Below are positions 32,228 to 41,319 of a stretch of DNA of 50,853 nt, piece after piece. A program made the position numbers and the translations under genes. The stretch's first letter is position 1, and every line of letters starts with the position of its first letter. Below the pieces are notes generated by a model, which saw only the letters and a list, made by a program, of their open reading frames with translations, did not search any database and had not been told where the DNA came from. Source of the DNA: CAYMUC01 sp964471865 (GTDB lineage: Bacteria > Actinomycetota > Acidimicrobiia > Acidimicrobiales > Ilumatobacteraceae); contig CAYYHU010000013.1 of assembly GCA_964471865.1 (NCBI GenBank), positions 1 to 50,853 of the forward strand. The letters run 5' to 3'.

Positions 32228-35167
32228 GTGGCGAAGAACATGCGGTTGCACGAGCTCGCAAAAGAGCTCGGGATGACGAACAAAGAGACCCTGGATTTGT
32301 GCCAGGACCTCGGAATCGCGGCCAAGAGCCATTCGTCATCGCTGCAAGAGGCGTACTGCGACATGGTGCGCCGCCGGGCGGCCCGCGACGGCCTGATCCG
32401 AGACGAGCAGCCCGAAGAGCCCAAGCCGGTGAAGGCGACCAAGGCCACCAAGGCGACCAAGGCCGCCAAGACCACCACGACCGAGGAGCCCGCCAAGGCG
32501 GAACCTGAGGCTCCGGCCCCGGCGCCCTCGAGTGCCCCCGAGGCGCCGCCCGTCGAGGCCGAAGCACCGCCGGCACCTGCCGAGGCCCCCGCGCCTGTCG
32601 TCTCGGCCCCCGTGGTGTCCGAGCCCGCTGTCGCGCCGGCCCCCGAAGCTCCATCGGCCCCAGCCCCGGCTCCGGCGCCGGCCGCAGCCCCTGTGACGCC
32701 GTCGGAGACTCCTCCGGCTGCGCCACCCCGTCCGGCCGTGGTGTCCTCGCCGACGCCGGCACCAGCGCCGGTGGAATCTCCTGCCCCCGTGGCTCCCGAG
32801 GTTCCGGCGGCCGCAGCCAGCGCTGCGCCGGCGGCGCCACAAGCGCCTTCGGCGCCGCCGGCTTCGACCCCAACCGACGCCTCGCGGCGCATATCCTCGA
32901 CTCGCCCGGTTCCTGGTGAGGCTCGTGGCGATGCTCCCGCCAAGGCGAGTACGCCGCCGCCCCCCGGACGGCCGTTGTCGCCATCGGGCAAGGTCATCCC
33001 ACCGCCCCCCGGACGGCCGTTGTCGCCATCGGGCAAGGTCATCCCGCCGCCCCCGGGGCGCGCCGGAGGCCCTCGCCCGAGCGGTGGCCCCGGAGGAGGT
33101 CCGCGTCCTGGAGGTCCGGGTGGCCCGCCGCGCACCGGTGGCGGTCCGCGTCCTGGTGGCGGTCCGCGTCCCGGTGGCGGTTTCGGTGGTCCCCGTCCTG
33201 GCGGTGGCCCCGGTGGTGGTCCGCGCCCCGGAGGCGGCCCTGGTGGCGGTCCGGGTCGTCCCGGCGGTCGCCCCAGCGGTCAGCGCCGGGCACCACGACG
33301 TTCCAAGCGGGCACGTCGTCGTCTCGATATCGACGAGTTGGAGCCTCAGAACGCTGGCGCTTACGTCCCGTCGAGTGCGCCGGTGCCCGAGGGCACGATC
33401 GTGGTGGAGCGCGGGGTTTCGGCTCAGGAGTTCGCGCCGAAACTGAATCGCAGCCCTGCCGACGTCGTGCGGTTCCTGCTCCAGAACGGGGAAATGGTCA
33501 CCGCGACCATGACTCTGAGCGATGAACAGATGGAACTGTTCGCGCTCGAACTCGGAGCCGATTTGTTGCTCGTCGATCCCGGCGAACAACAAGAAATGGA
33601 GCTGCAGGCCCTCTTCGACGACAGCGATGACGACGACGAGAGCCTCTTCGAACCGCGCCCGCCGGTGATCACCGTGATGGGTCACGTCGACCACGGTAAG
33701 ACGACCCTGCTCGACCGGATCCGCTCGGCCAACGTCGTCTCGGGTGAAGCCGGTGGCATCACCCAGCACATCGGGGCGTATCAAACCGAGCGCATCGGTC
33801 ACAAGATCACCTTCATCGACACGCCTGGACACGCCGCGTTCACCAAGATGCGCGCCCGTGGCGCTCAGGTGACCGACATCGTCGTGTTGATGGTGGCAGC
33901 CGACGACGGCGTCATGCCCCAAACGATCGAAGCGATCAACCATGCGCGAGCTGCTGAGGTACCGATCGTGGTGGCGATCAACAAGATCGACAAGGACAAC
34001 GCCGATCCGCAACGAGTGATGTCGCAGTTGGCCGAGCACAATCTCGTGCCCGAGTCCTGGGGTGGCGACACGATTTGTGTCGAAATGGCGGCCGAACAAG
34101 GACTCGGGGTCGATGAACTCCTCGAGCAGTTGCTGGTGGTGGCCGAACTCGAAGAGCTCGCAGCCAATCCGACCGGTCGAGCCAAGGGCATCGTTCTCGA
34201 AGCCAACCTGGACGTGGGTCGCGGTCCCGTGGCCACAGTGCTCGTGGACAAAGGAACTCTCAACGTCGGCGATCCGATCGTGGCAGGTGGGTCCTGGGGA
34301 CGGGTGCGAGCGATGCTCGACGACCAAGGCAACCAGATCCGCTCCGCGGGCCCGTCGACACCGGTTCAGGTGCTCGGTCTGTCTTCGGTGCCCAACGCTG
34401 GTGACGAGTTCCGCTCGGCCCCCGATGAGCGCACGGCGCGCACCGTGGGTGAGGCTCGTGCCGAACGCCATCGCATCCTCGCTCAGCGCGGTGACGCCCG
34501 AGTGCAGCGCGGTGTCAAACTCGAAGACGTCTTCGCTCAGATCCAGGCTGGTGAGATCGCCACGTTGAACCTGGTGCTCAAAGCCGATGTGCATGGGTCG
34601 CTCGAGGCGGTCACCGAAAGTCTTCGGCGCCTGGAACGCGATGACGTCAAATTGGCGTTCGTGCACCGGGCTGTGGGTGGAATCACCGAAAATGACATCA
34701 CGTTGGCGTCCGCGACGAACGCCACGATCATCGGATTCAATGTCCGCCCCGACCGCAAGGCTCGCGATATGGCCGATGCCGAAGGGGTGGAGATCCGCAC
34801 CTACGAGATCATCTACAAGCTGCTCGAAGATCTCGAACGGGCCATGGTGGGCATGTTGGCTCCCGAGTTCGAAGAGGTGGTCACCGGCGAAGCCGAGGTC
34901 CGCGAAATCTTCCGGGTGCCCAAGATCGGAGCGATCGCGGGTTGCTACGTGCGAACCGGACAGATCACTCGTGGATCCAAGGTCCGCTTCCTGCGCGATG
35001 GCGTCATCATCTGGAAGGGTTCGATTCAGTCGCTGCGGCGATTCAAAGACGACGTGCGCGAGGTGCGCGACGGCTTCGAATGCGGTATCGGGCTGTCGGA
35101 CTTCCAGGATCTCAAGCAGGGTGACCTGATCGAAACCTTCGAAGAAAGAGAAATTCCCCGTACGTGA
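32228..35167 (+). CDS. infB: Translation initiation factor IF-2
   Basis: IF-2 is the GTPase that places initiator tRNA and joins the subunits. The 979-residue product has the IF2-N motif (LHELAKELGMTNKETLDLCQ), then about 330 residues rich in Ala, Pro, Gly and Arg. The G domain follows with GHVDHGKTTL near 485, DTPGHAAF and NKID, then the C-terminal domains. A 45-bp exact tandem duplication encodes PPPPGRPLSPSGKVI twice. The GTG start has no strong Shine-Dalgarno. GTGA overlap joins it to the DsbA-like gene. Confidence 0.97.
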   Translation: MAKNMRLHELAKELGMTNKETLDLCQDLGIAAKSHSSSLQEAYCDMVRRRAARDGLIRDEQPEEPKPVKATKATKATKAAKTTTTEEPAKAEPEAPAPAPSSAPEAPPVEAEAPPAPAEAPAPVVSAPVVSEPAVAPAPEAPSAPAPAPAPAAAPVTPSETPPAAPPRPAVVSSPTPAPAPVESPAPVAPEVPAAAASAAPAAPQAPSAPPASTPTDASRRISSTRPVPGEARGDAPAKASTPPPPGRPLSPSGKVIPPPPGRPLSPSGKVIPPPPGRAGGPRPSGGPGGGPRPGGPGGPPRTGGGPRPGGGPRPGGGFGGPRPGGGPGGGPRPGGGPGGGPGRPGGRPSGQRRAPRRSKRARRRLDIDELEPQNAGAYVPSSAPVPEGTIVVERGVSAQEFAPKLNRSPADVVRFLLQNGEMVTATMTLSDEQMELFALELGADLLLVDPGEQQEMELQALFDDSDDDDESLFEPRPPVITVMGHVDHGKTTLLDRIRSANVVSGEAGGITQHIGAYQTERIGHKITFIDTPGHAAFTKMRARGAQVTDIVVLMVAADDGVMPQTIEAINHARAAEVPIVVAINKIDKDNADPQRVMSQLAEHNLVPESWGGDTICVEMAAEQGLGVDELLEQLLVVAELEELAANPTGRAKGIVLEANLDVGRGPVATVLVDKGTLNVGDPIVAGGSWGRVRAMLDDQGNQIRSAGPSTPVQVLGLSSVPNAGDEFRSAPDERTARTVGEARAERHRILAQRGDARVQRGVKLEDVFAQIQAGEIATLNLVLKADVHGSLEAVTESLRRLERDDVKLAFVHRAVGGITENDITLASATNATIIGFNVRPDRKARDMADAEGVEIRTYEIIYKLLEDLERAMVGMLAPEFEEVVTGEAEVREIFRVPKIGAIAGCYVRTGQITRGSKVRFLRDGVIIWKGSIQSLRRFKDDVREVRDGFECGIGLSDFQDLKQGDLIETFEEREIPRT
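32960..33049. repeat. Exact 45-bp tandem duplication in infB
   Basis: Two units, 32960-33004 and 33005-33049, are identical up to one or two bases at the end, and a partial third unit begins at 33050. They keep the reading frame. Identity in codon choice points to a recent duplication. Confidence 0.85.
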
Positions 35168-35802
35168 GGGACCTCGACTTCTTCTTCGATCCGGTCTGTC
35201 CGTGGGCCTGGATCACATCTCGATGGGTCTGTGAGGTTCGCTCCGAGCGCGGTCTCGACGTGATGTGGCGTCCCATCTCGCTGATGATCCTCAATGAGAA
35301 CCAGACCGGCGTGTGGTACACGCCTGAGTACCGTGCGATTCATGTCGCCGGGACCCAAGCGCTGCGCGTCGCGGTAGCGGCGGAGGAACGCCACGGCAAT
35401 GCGGCTGTGGACCGGCTGTACACCGAGATCGGTGAACGGCTCCATCCTCAGGGGCGTCGGGGTGAACTCGAGAACGATCCGGTGGCGTTTCTCACCGACT
35501 GCTGTCGACGTGTGGATCTCGAAGCGGATTTGGGCGAAGCCGCTCTGGACGAGTCACGTGACGGACATCTTCGGGCTGAAACCACCCTGGCGTTGGACCG
35601 AACCGGTCCCGATGTCGGTACCCCGATTATGACCTTTCGTCCCGGACGTGACGACGAAGGCAGTTTCTTCGGACCCGTCATCGCTCGAGCTCCTCGGGGC
35701 CCCGAGGCCGTGGCGCTGTGGGATGCAGTCGAGTCCTTGGCGACGACCTCGGGGTTGGCCGAGCTCAAACGCTCCTTGCGGTCGCGTCCCGACTTCACCT
35801 GA
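35164..35802 (+). CDS. DsbA-family protein resembling mycothiol-dependent nitroreductase
   Basis: This is a 212-residue thioredoxin-fold DsbA protein. FFFDPVCPWAWITSRWVCEV, LMILNENQTG, and DVGTPIMTF with FFGPVIARAPRGPEAVALWD closely follow mycobacterial Rv2466c, a mycothiol-dependent nitroreductase. The active site here is C12-P-W-A15, so the second cysteine of CPWC is Ala. A one-cysteine enzyme would depend on an external thiol, possibly mycothiol. The GTG overlaps the infB stop, an odd place for a redox enzyme. 2-hydroxychromene-2-carboxylate isomerase is a distant alternative. Confidence 0.85.
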   Translation: MRDLDFFFDPVCPWAWITSRWVCEVRSERGLDVMWRPISLMILNENQTGVWYTPEYRAIHVAGTQALRVAVAAEERHGNAAVDRLYTEIGERLHPQGRRGELENDPVAFLTDCCRRVDLEADLGEAALDESRDGHLRAETTLALDRTGPDVGTPIMTFRPGRDDEGSFFGPVIARAPRGPEAVALWDAVESLATTSGLAELKRSLRSRPDFT

Positions 35803-35848
35803 CCACGCTCACGACGCCTCGGGCCCCCTCGCTTCGGGGAGGTCCCGG

Positions 35849-35854
35849 TAGGGT
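35849..35854 (+). promoter_or_regulatory. -10 hexamer for leaderless rbfA
   Basis: TAGGGT ends 6 nt before GTG 35861, so rbfA-truB may be transcribed separately from infB. Confidence 0.45.
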
Positions 35855-35860
35855 GCCGAC

Positions 35861-36316
35861 GTGAGCCGAGATCGTCGTCCAGGTCGTTCCGCACCTCGTT
35901 CAGGGACCAAAGCCGTACGACGAGGGGAGTTGTTGCGCGAAGTGATCGCGTCCGATCTCGTCGTCATCGACGACGAGCGTTTGGCCATGGTGGCGGTGAC
36001 CCGCGTGGTGGTCGATCCCGAGATGAACCGAGCCACGGTGTACTACGACTCCTTGAGCGGGGAGGAAGGTGATGAGGAGATCCTTGAAGCCTTCGCGGAG
36101 CACCGCCGTCGCCTGCAGGCATCGATCGGGCGACAGGTGCGGGCCAAGAAGACTCCGATTCTCGATTTCGCACCCGATGAGGTGATCCGGTCTGCTGAAC
36201 GCATCGACGAGATCCTGAGAGATGCCGCCACGTTGCCGCAACGGCCCCCCGAACCCGAAAGCGATCTGGACGAGTCGAGCCCGGACTCCGGGGCATCAGG
36301 AGTGGAGACTCGCTGA
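35861..36316 (+). CDS. rbfA: Ribosome-binding factor A
   Basis: RbfA is a 30S maturation factor of KH fold. The 151-residue product has the family pattern LLREVIASDLVVIDDERLAM, then VTRVVVDPEMNRATVYYDSL and AEHRRRLQASIGRQVRAKKT. Its conserved FAPDEVIRSAERIDEIL segment precedes a Pro/Asp/Ser-rich tail of about 30 residues. It starts with GTG and its stop overlaps the truB start by one base (TGATG). Confidence 0.94.
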   Translation: MSRDRRPGRSAPRSGTKAVRRGELLREVIASDLVVIDDERLAMVAVTRVVVDPEMNRATVYYDSLSGEEGDEEILEAFAEHRRRLQASIGRQVRAKKTPILDFAPDEVIRSAERIDEILRDAATLPQRPPEPESDLDESSPDSGASGVETR

Positions 36317-37191
36317 TGGCGCGTCGGCGCCCACCGGTCGTACATGGCCTGATGGTGATCGACAAGCCCGCGGGTATGACCTCGCACGACGTGGTGGGCG
36401 CAATTCGCCGTCGTCTCGGTGAACGTCGAGTCGGCCACGCCGGAACGCTCGATCCCGATGCCACCGGCGTGCTGCTCGTGGTGGTCGGGGTGGCGACCCG
36501 GCTCGTGCGATTCCTGTCGGGACAGGACAAGGACTACATCGGCGAGATCGTCTTGGGGACCGAAACCGACACCCTCGATGCCGCTGGGTCCGTCGTCGCG
36601 ACCCATGACATGTCGAATGTGACTCTGGACGCGGTGAGATCGGCGATCGAGTCCCGGTTCCTTGGTGAACAGGATCAGATTCCTCCCATGGTCTCAGCCA
36701 TCAAAGTGCAGGGGCGGCGCCTCCACGAACTGGCTCGCGAGGGCACCGAAATCGATCGGGCTCCCCGACGAATACGCGTGGACCGCTTCGTCGTCGACGC
36801 GACTCCCGACCCGCTCCGGTATCGCTTCGAGGTGAGTTGCTCGGCGGGCACCTATGTGCGTTCACTCGCTGCAGATCTCGGGGCTGCTCTGGGAGGTGGA
36901 GCCCATCTCGGATCGCTGAGGCGAACCCGGATCGGTCGGTTCACCATCGATATGGCGGCGGGCATCGACGAGGCCGAACGGCTCGACCCGGTGGCGTGTC
37001 TGGCCGGGTTCGACACCGTCGCGGTGGATGCCGCCACGGCAACGACCGTGCTCCATGGAGCGATCCTCGACATCTTCGAGGGTTCGGGCCCCTGGGCGGT
37101 GGTCGGGCCTGATGGAAACCTTCTCGCGGTCTACGAAGCGCACGGTGACGGACGTGCCAAGCCCTCGGTGGTGCTTGCAGCCGGTGCTTGA
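36316..37191 (+). CDS. truB: tRNA pseudouridine-55 synthase
   Basis: TruB makes pseudouridine 55 in tRNA T loops. The 291-residue product has VIDKPAGMTSHDVVG, the catalytic Asp at 46 in HAGTLDPDATGVL, KDYIGEIVLGTETDT, and CSAGTYVRSLAADLG. The C-terminal part is a PUA-like domain. It starts at an ATG that shares one base with the rbfA stop. Its last bases contain the ribF -10. Confidence 0.96.
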   Translation: MARRRPPVVHGLMVIDKPAGMTSHDVVGAIRRRLGERRVGHAGTLDPDATGVLLVVVGVATRLVRFLSGQDKDYIGEIVLGTETDTLDAAGSVVATHDMSNVTLDAVRSAIESRFLGEQDQIPPMVSAIKVQGRRLHELAREGTEIDRAPRRIRVDRFVVDATPDPLRYRFEVSCSAGTYVRSLAADLGAALGGGAHLGSLRRTRIGRFTIDMAAGIDEAERLDPVACLAGFDTVAVDAATATTVLHGAILDIFEGSGPWAVVGPDGNLLAVYEAHGDGRAKPSVVLAAGA

Positions 37192-37194
37192 CGC

Positions 37195-37200
37195 TAGGTT
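37195..37200 (+). promoter_or_regulatory. -10 hexamer for leaderless ribF
   Basis: TAGGTT begins 3 bp after the truB stop and ends 8 nt before GTG 37209. Confidence 0.4.
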
Positions 37201-37208
37201 CGGCGCCC

Positions 37209-38150
37209 GTGGAGATCATCACCGATGTCGGTTCCCCCCGCTGGCCTGGCGAACGCAGCGTCATCACCATCGGCGTGTACGACGGCGTCCATCGCGGCCA
37301 TCGGGCCGTGATCACTGAAGTACGTCGTCTCGCTGCAGAACACGGTGCGCGTAGTGCCGTGGTGACGTTCAGTCCACATCCCGCGAGCGTGGTGCGTCCC
37401 GAGTCGGCACCCCGGCTACTCACCGACGACGAACAGAGGCTGGAACTGCTCGCCGAGACCGGCGTGGATGCCGCTGTGCTGTTGCGCTTCGACGACGACC
37501 TACGCAGCGAGGACCCCGAGGCCTTCGTCGAGCGAGTCCTGGCGGGCTGTCTGGGCGCGAGCCTCGTCGTGGTCGGGGAAGACTTCCACTTTGGTGTGGG
37601 TCGGACCGGCAATGTTGCTGAACTTCGTCGTCTCGGTGCCCGTCACGGTTTCGACGTGGCCCCCGTGCCGCTTCTCGATCGCAGCGACGGAGTCCCCGAA
37701 CCCGTGTCGTCCACGGCGATTCGTCGGGCACTGGCAGGTGGCGACGTGGAGCAAGCCGCCGTCATGTTGGGTCGGCCCTTCGAGGCGCGCGGCCCCGTCG
37801 AGGTCGGCGATCAGCGCGGGCGTCTGCTCGGGTTTCCCACCGCGAACGTTGCGGTGTCGGCATCGATCTGTCTTCCTGCCGATGGCGTGTATGCGGGATG
37901 GTACGAACGTCCCGACGGCACCCGGTATCGCTGCGCGATCAATCTCGGTCGGCGGCCGACCTTCTATGACCATGCCGAGACCTCGCTGCTCGAAGCGCAC
38001 CTTCTCGACTTCGACGGGGACCTCTATGGAGAAACCGCCAAAGTGCACTTCGTGGCCTTCTTGCGCAGTGAGCGCAAGTTCGACGGCATCGATTCACTCG
38101 TCGCGCAGTTGAAACTCGACGTCGAGCACGCCCGAACCGCTCTCGACTGA
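37209..38150 (+). CDS. ribF: Bifunctional riboflavin kinase/FAD synthetase
   Basis: RibF turns riboflavin into FMN and FAD. The 313-residue product has the nucleotidyltransferase motif GVYDGVHRGHRAVI near residue 24 and FSPHPASVV. VVGEDFHFGVGRTGN follows and SSTAIRRALAGGDV ends the first domain. The kinase domain has RLLGFPTANVAV and YRCAINLGRRPTF. GTG 37209 is chosen from the -10 ahead of it; a TTG overlapping truB at 37188 is an alternative. Confidence 0.95.
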   Translation: MEIITDVGSPRWPGERSVITIGVYDGVHRGHRAVITEVRRLAAEHGARSAVVTFSPHPASVVRPESAPRLLTDDEQRLELLAETGVDAAVLLRFDDDLRSEDPEAFVERVLAGCLGASLVVVGEDFHFGVGRTGNVAELRRLGARHGFDVAPVPLLDRSDGVPEPVSSTAIRRALAGGDVEQAAVMLGRPFEARGPVEVGDQRGRLLGFPTANVAVSASICLPADGVYAGWYERPDGTRYRCAINLGRRPTFYDHAETSLLEAHLLDFDGDLYGETAKVHFVAFLRSERKFDGIDSLVAQLKLDVEHARTALD

Positions 38151-38200
38151 CACCGTGGTCACCCTCGCAGGTGCCCAGCGCATCTGAGGGCGCGGCGACC

Positions 38201-40606
38201 TCAGCTCACCGAGGTGAGGTCGCGTTGACCCGGCTCGACACGGCCGTAGAGCGTGGTGCGCTGCTCGAGACGGCGCCCGAGAGGTGCTACGAGATCGGCG
38301 AAACGTTCCGGCGTCATCCCCTGACCGTGACTGGCGCCCGCGGCCCGAGAGATGTTTTCGTCCATGAGGGTTCCACCCAAGTCGTTGCATCCGGCTTGGA
38401 GCATCTGTCGCGCCCCATCGACGCCGATCTTCACCCAGGACACCTGGACGTTGTCGATCAGGCCGGCGTAGGTCACTCGAGCGATGGCGTGCATGAGTAC
38501 GTTCTCGCGGAAGGTGGGCCCGCGACGGGCTCGACGTTGGAGATAGATCGGCGATGCCATGTGCACGAACGGCAGGCCCACGAATTCGGTGAAGCCCCCG
38601 GTTTCGCGCTGAAGGTCCCGGGTGCGCACAAGATGGCGGGCCCAGTTCAGAGGATGTTCGATCGATCCGAACATGATCGTGATATTCGATCGCAGACCCA
38701 CTCGATGCGCGGTGCGATGGGCTTCGAGCCATTCCTCGGTGTCGACTTTGTCGGGGCACAGAATCGCCCGGATCTCATCGTCGAGGATCTCTGCTGCAGT
38801 ACCCGGAAGTGAGGCGAGACCGGCGTCGCGCATCCGTATCAGATAGGTCTCGAGGGGTTCACCCAAGCGGCGAGCCCCCTCGGTGACTTCGAGGGCGGTG
38901 AACCCGTGAACGTGCATGTCCGGAACGGCATCTTTCACCGCCCGGGTGACATCGATGTAGTAGTCGCCGTCGAAGTCCGGATGGATGCCGCCTTGGAGCG
39001 TCACCTCCGTCGCTCCCAGATCGGCGGCTTCGCGGGCCCGCTGCGCGATGTCGTCCAAGGTCAACAAATACGGGGTGCCTCGCAGGTTGAGGCTCAACGG
39101 CCCCTTGGAGAATCCGCAGAACCGGCACTTGAACGTGCACACGTTGGTGTAGTTGATGTTGCGGTTGTGAACCCAGGTGACGACATCGCCCACGGCGGCC
39201 TGGCGCATCTCGTCGGCCAGACCGGCCACGGCGGCCACCTCGGGACCGCGAGCCGAGAACAACGTGACGATCTCGTCGAGACCGATCTCTTGGCCAGCGC
39301 GCACCCCAGCCAGGACTTCACGCACCGGCGAGCCCGCCCGGGCATGTCCCGCGGCGGGCACCAGACGAGGAGCAGGTTCGGTCGAGCCGCTGTACCACTG
39401 AGTCGAACGGTGGCCTACCAACACCACCTCCGCGCCGTCGTGCACCACGTCGGCGGCCGTGGCGCGTTCTGGCCAGAACGATCCGGGATCGTCGCGCCCC
39501 AAGCCCTCGGCGTCGCTGCGGTCCATCACCGGGAAATGCAGCTTCTCGTCGAGCCACCGCTGCGGAGCCTGAACGAATTCGGGGTAGATCGTCAGCCGTG
39601 GAGCCAAGACGTGGCCGCGGGATTCGGTGACCTCGCGGAGGCGATCGAGTGCGGGCCATGGACGCTCGGGGTTCACATGGTCTGCGGTGACCGGAGACAC
39701 CCCGCCCCAGTCGTCGATACCGGCGTCGATGAGGACCCCGAAGTCATCAGAGAGATTGGGCGGGGCCTGGAGGTGGATCTCCGGGGGGAGAACGAGCCGG
39801 GCCGCCGCGATCGACCACCAGAACTCGTCATCGGGGCAGGGAGCCTCATTGGCCATTCCGGTACGCGGTTTGGGCAAGAAGTTCTGCACGATGACTTCTT
39901 GGACGTGGCCGTGACGACGATGGGATGCCGCGATCGCCTCGAGAGCATCGAGCCGGTCTGCGCGGGTTTCACCGATCCCCACGAGGATTCCGGTCGTGAA
40001 GGGAATCGCCAGTTCCCCGGCCGCTTCCAGGGTCGCCAGTCGACGACTCGGCACCTTGTCAGGAGCTCCGCGGTGACATGCGAGGTCCTCGCGCAAGGAC
40101 TCGATCATCATGCCCTGGCTGGGCGATACCGGTCGCAGCAGCGCCAGTTCATCGGGGTAGAGCGCTCCGGCGTTGGCATGAGGGAGGACTCCGGTCTCTT
40201 CGAGCACCAGGCGGGCCATTGCGGCGAGATACTCCACAGTGGAGCCGTATCCGTGATCGTCGAGCCACCGTCGCGCCACCTCGTAGCGCTCTTCGGGCCG
40301 TTCACCCAAGGTGAACAACGCCTCGTGACATCCTTGGGCCGCGCCGCGTCGGGCGATCGCGAGAACCTCGTCGGGGGTGAGATAGGCGCGCTCCAAACGA
40401 GCGGGAGGTTGAGCGAACGTGCAGTAGCCGCAGGTGTCGCGGCACAGCATCGTGAGGGGAATGAACACCTTGGGGGAGTAGGTGATTCTCGTGCCGTGGT
40501 GTCGGTCGCGCACGGTGCGAGCGGCGGCCATGAGCGAGTCGAGATCACTCGAGAGCAACAACTCGCGGCTCGGAGAATCACACAGGTCGGCAATGGGGAC
40601 GCGCAT
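38201..40606 (-). CDS. fbiC: FO synthase FbiC (fused CofG-CofH)
   Basis: FbiC makes 7,8-didemethyl-8-hydroxy-5-deazariboflavin, the F420 chromophore, from a riboflavin-pathway pyrimidine and tyrosine. The 801-residue product holds two radical-SAM halves. The CofG half has C55-x3-C59-x2-C62 (LCRDTCGYC) and the CofH half has C490-x3-C494-x2-C497 (VCTFKCRFC). NFLPKPRTGM and DWGGVSPVTADHVNPERPWP mark CofG; HPDFDGDYYID and NDLGGTLMDENISRAAGASHG mark CofH. ATG 40606 follows AAGGATGG. The gene interrupts the ribF-rpsO order on the opposite strand. Confidence 0.97.
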   Translation of the reverse strand: MRVPIADLCDSPSRELLLSSDLDSLMAAARTVRDRHHGTRITYSPKVFIPLTMLCRDTCGYCTFAQPPARLERAYLTPDEVLAIARRGAAQGCHEALFTLGERPEERYEVARRWLDDHGYGSTVEYLAAMARLVLEETGVLPHANAGALYPDELALLRPVSPSQGMMIESLREDLACHRGAPDKVPSRRLATLEAAGELAIPFTTGILVGIGETRADRLDALEAIAASHRRHGHVQEVIVQNFLPKPRTGMANEAPCPDDEFWWSIAAARLVLPPEIHLQAPPNLSDDFGVLIDAGIDDWGGVSPVTADHVNPERPWPALDRLREVTESRGHVLAPRLTIYPEFVQAPQRWLDEKLHFPVMDRSDAEGLGRDDPGSFWPERATAADVVHDGAEVVLVGHRSTQWYSGSTEPAPRLVPAAGHARAGSPVREVLAGVRAGQEIGLDEIVTLFSARGPEVAAVAGLADEMRQAAVGDVVTWVHNRNINYTNVCTFKCRFCGFSKGPLSLNLRGTPYLLTLDDIAQRAREAADLGATEVTLQGGIHPDFDGDYYIDVTRAVKDAVPDMHVHGFTALEVTEGARRLGEPLETYLIRMRDAGLASLPGTAAEILDDEIRAILCPDKVDTEEWLEAHRTAHRVGLRSNITIMFGSIEHPLNWARHLVRTRDLQRETGGFTEFVGLPFVHMASPIYLQRRARRGPTFRENVLMHAIARVTYAGLIDNVQVSWVKIGVDGARQMLQAGCNDLGGTLMDENISRAAGASHGQGMTPERFADLVAPLGRRLEQRTTLYGRVEPGQRDLTSVS

Positions 40607-41012
40607 CTGACGCCATCCTTCGGGTCGGCCGTCTCGGGGACGGATCGTTCCTGATGTGTCAGTGCGTGGCGGGAACCAGATGCCGTATGCGAGCGGACGA
40701 CATCCCCCAAAAGCCTCGCGACACAGACCATAGCAATGCCGAGTCGGTAGGGGAGAGTCGGCGCATGGCTCGGTTGTGGTGCCTTGGCGCTCGGACTGGG
40801 GCCAGGAACGCTGCATCATCGTGGAGCGCACTCGAGGTCGAGATTGTGCACCTCGTCGCGGTGGGAACCGGTTGGAGACCGGGGGGCTTCACCTCTAGCA
40901 TCACCGTGCTCGCCATGGGCTCGGTGCTCGTGGCGCGTGTGGTCGCCCTCAGGGCGTCTACGTGGCCACTAGCCGCTGTCATGCGGCCCCGGACCCGGAA
41001 TGGAATGACGAC
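40607..41012. other. 406-bp divergent spacer between fbiC and rpsO
   Basis: No gene is supported here; the open frames lack family features and start signals. A minus-strand TATGGT (40732-40727) could be the fbiC -10, giving a leader of about 114 nt. A plus-strand TAGCAT (40896-40901) could be the rpsO -10, giving a leader of about 105 nt. That leader has hairpins CGCCC-TCA-GGGCG (40944-40956) and GCCGC-TGTCAT-GCGGC (40972-40987), possible S15 control elements. Confidence 0.45.
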
Positions 41013-41267
41013 ATGCCCAAGCAGTCAACGATCGACGAGCACAAACTCCACGACAGCGATACCGGATCCCCCGAGGTCCAGATCGCACTGCTGACCGAGC
41101 GCATCAACCACCTGACCGAGCACCTGAAGGTTCACGCGAAGGATCACCACTCCCGTCGGGGACTGTTGATGCTCGTGGGTCGGCGCCGCCGTCTCCTCGA
41201 CTACGTCAAGGATCGTGACGTGGAGCGCTACCGGGCGATCATCGCCAAGTTGGGTCTGCGCCGGTAA
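41013..41267 (+). CDS. rpsO: 30S ribosomal protein S15
   Basis: The 84-residue product has the S15 marks DTGSPEVQIALLTERINHLT, HLKVHAKDHHSRRGLLMLVG and RRRRLLDYVK. ATG 41013 gives the usual start (after processing, P-K-Q-S). The ribosome-binding site is weak. An in-frame extension to 40962 is not S15-like. It precedes pnp, the conserved pairing. Confidence 0.97.
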   Translation: MPKQSTIDEHKLHDSDTGSPEVQIALLTERINHLTEHLKVHAKDHHSRRGLLMLVGRRRRLLDYVKDRDVERYRAIIAKLGLRR

Positions 41268-41319
41268 GATGCGCGGCGGTACTCGCCCCGGGTGGGTACC
41301 GAACCGATGACCACAGATG

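Noticed and set aside
32336..34666. A 776-codon minus-strand frame over infB
   Set aside because: It is antisense to the low-complexity and G domains of IF-2. Its Arg/Gly runs are the complement of Ala/Pro-rich codons.
38906..40654. A 582-codon plus-strand frame over fbiC
   Set aside because: FbiC on the minus strand has both radical-SAM clusters and family-length domains. The plus frame shows none.
40654..41012. Open frames between fbiC and rpsO on both strands
   Set aside because: They carry no recognisable motif or start signal and overlap promoter-like sites and the rpsO leader.
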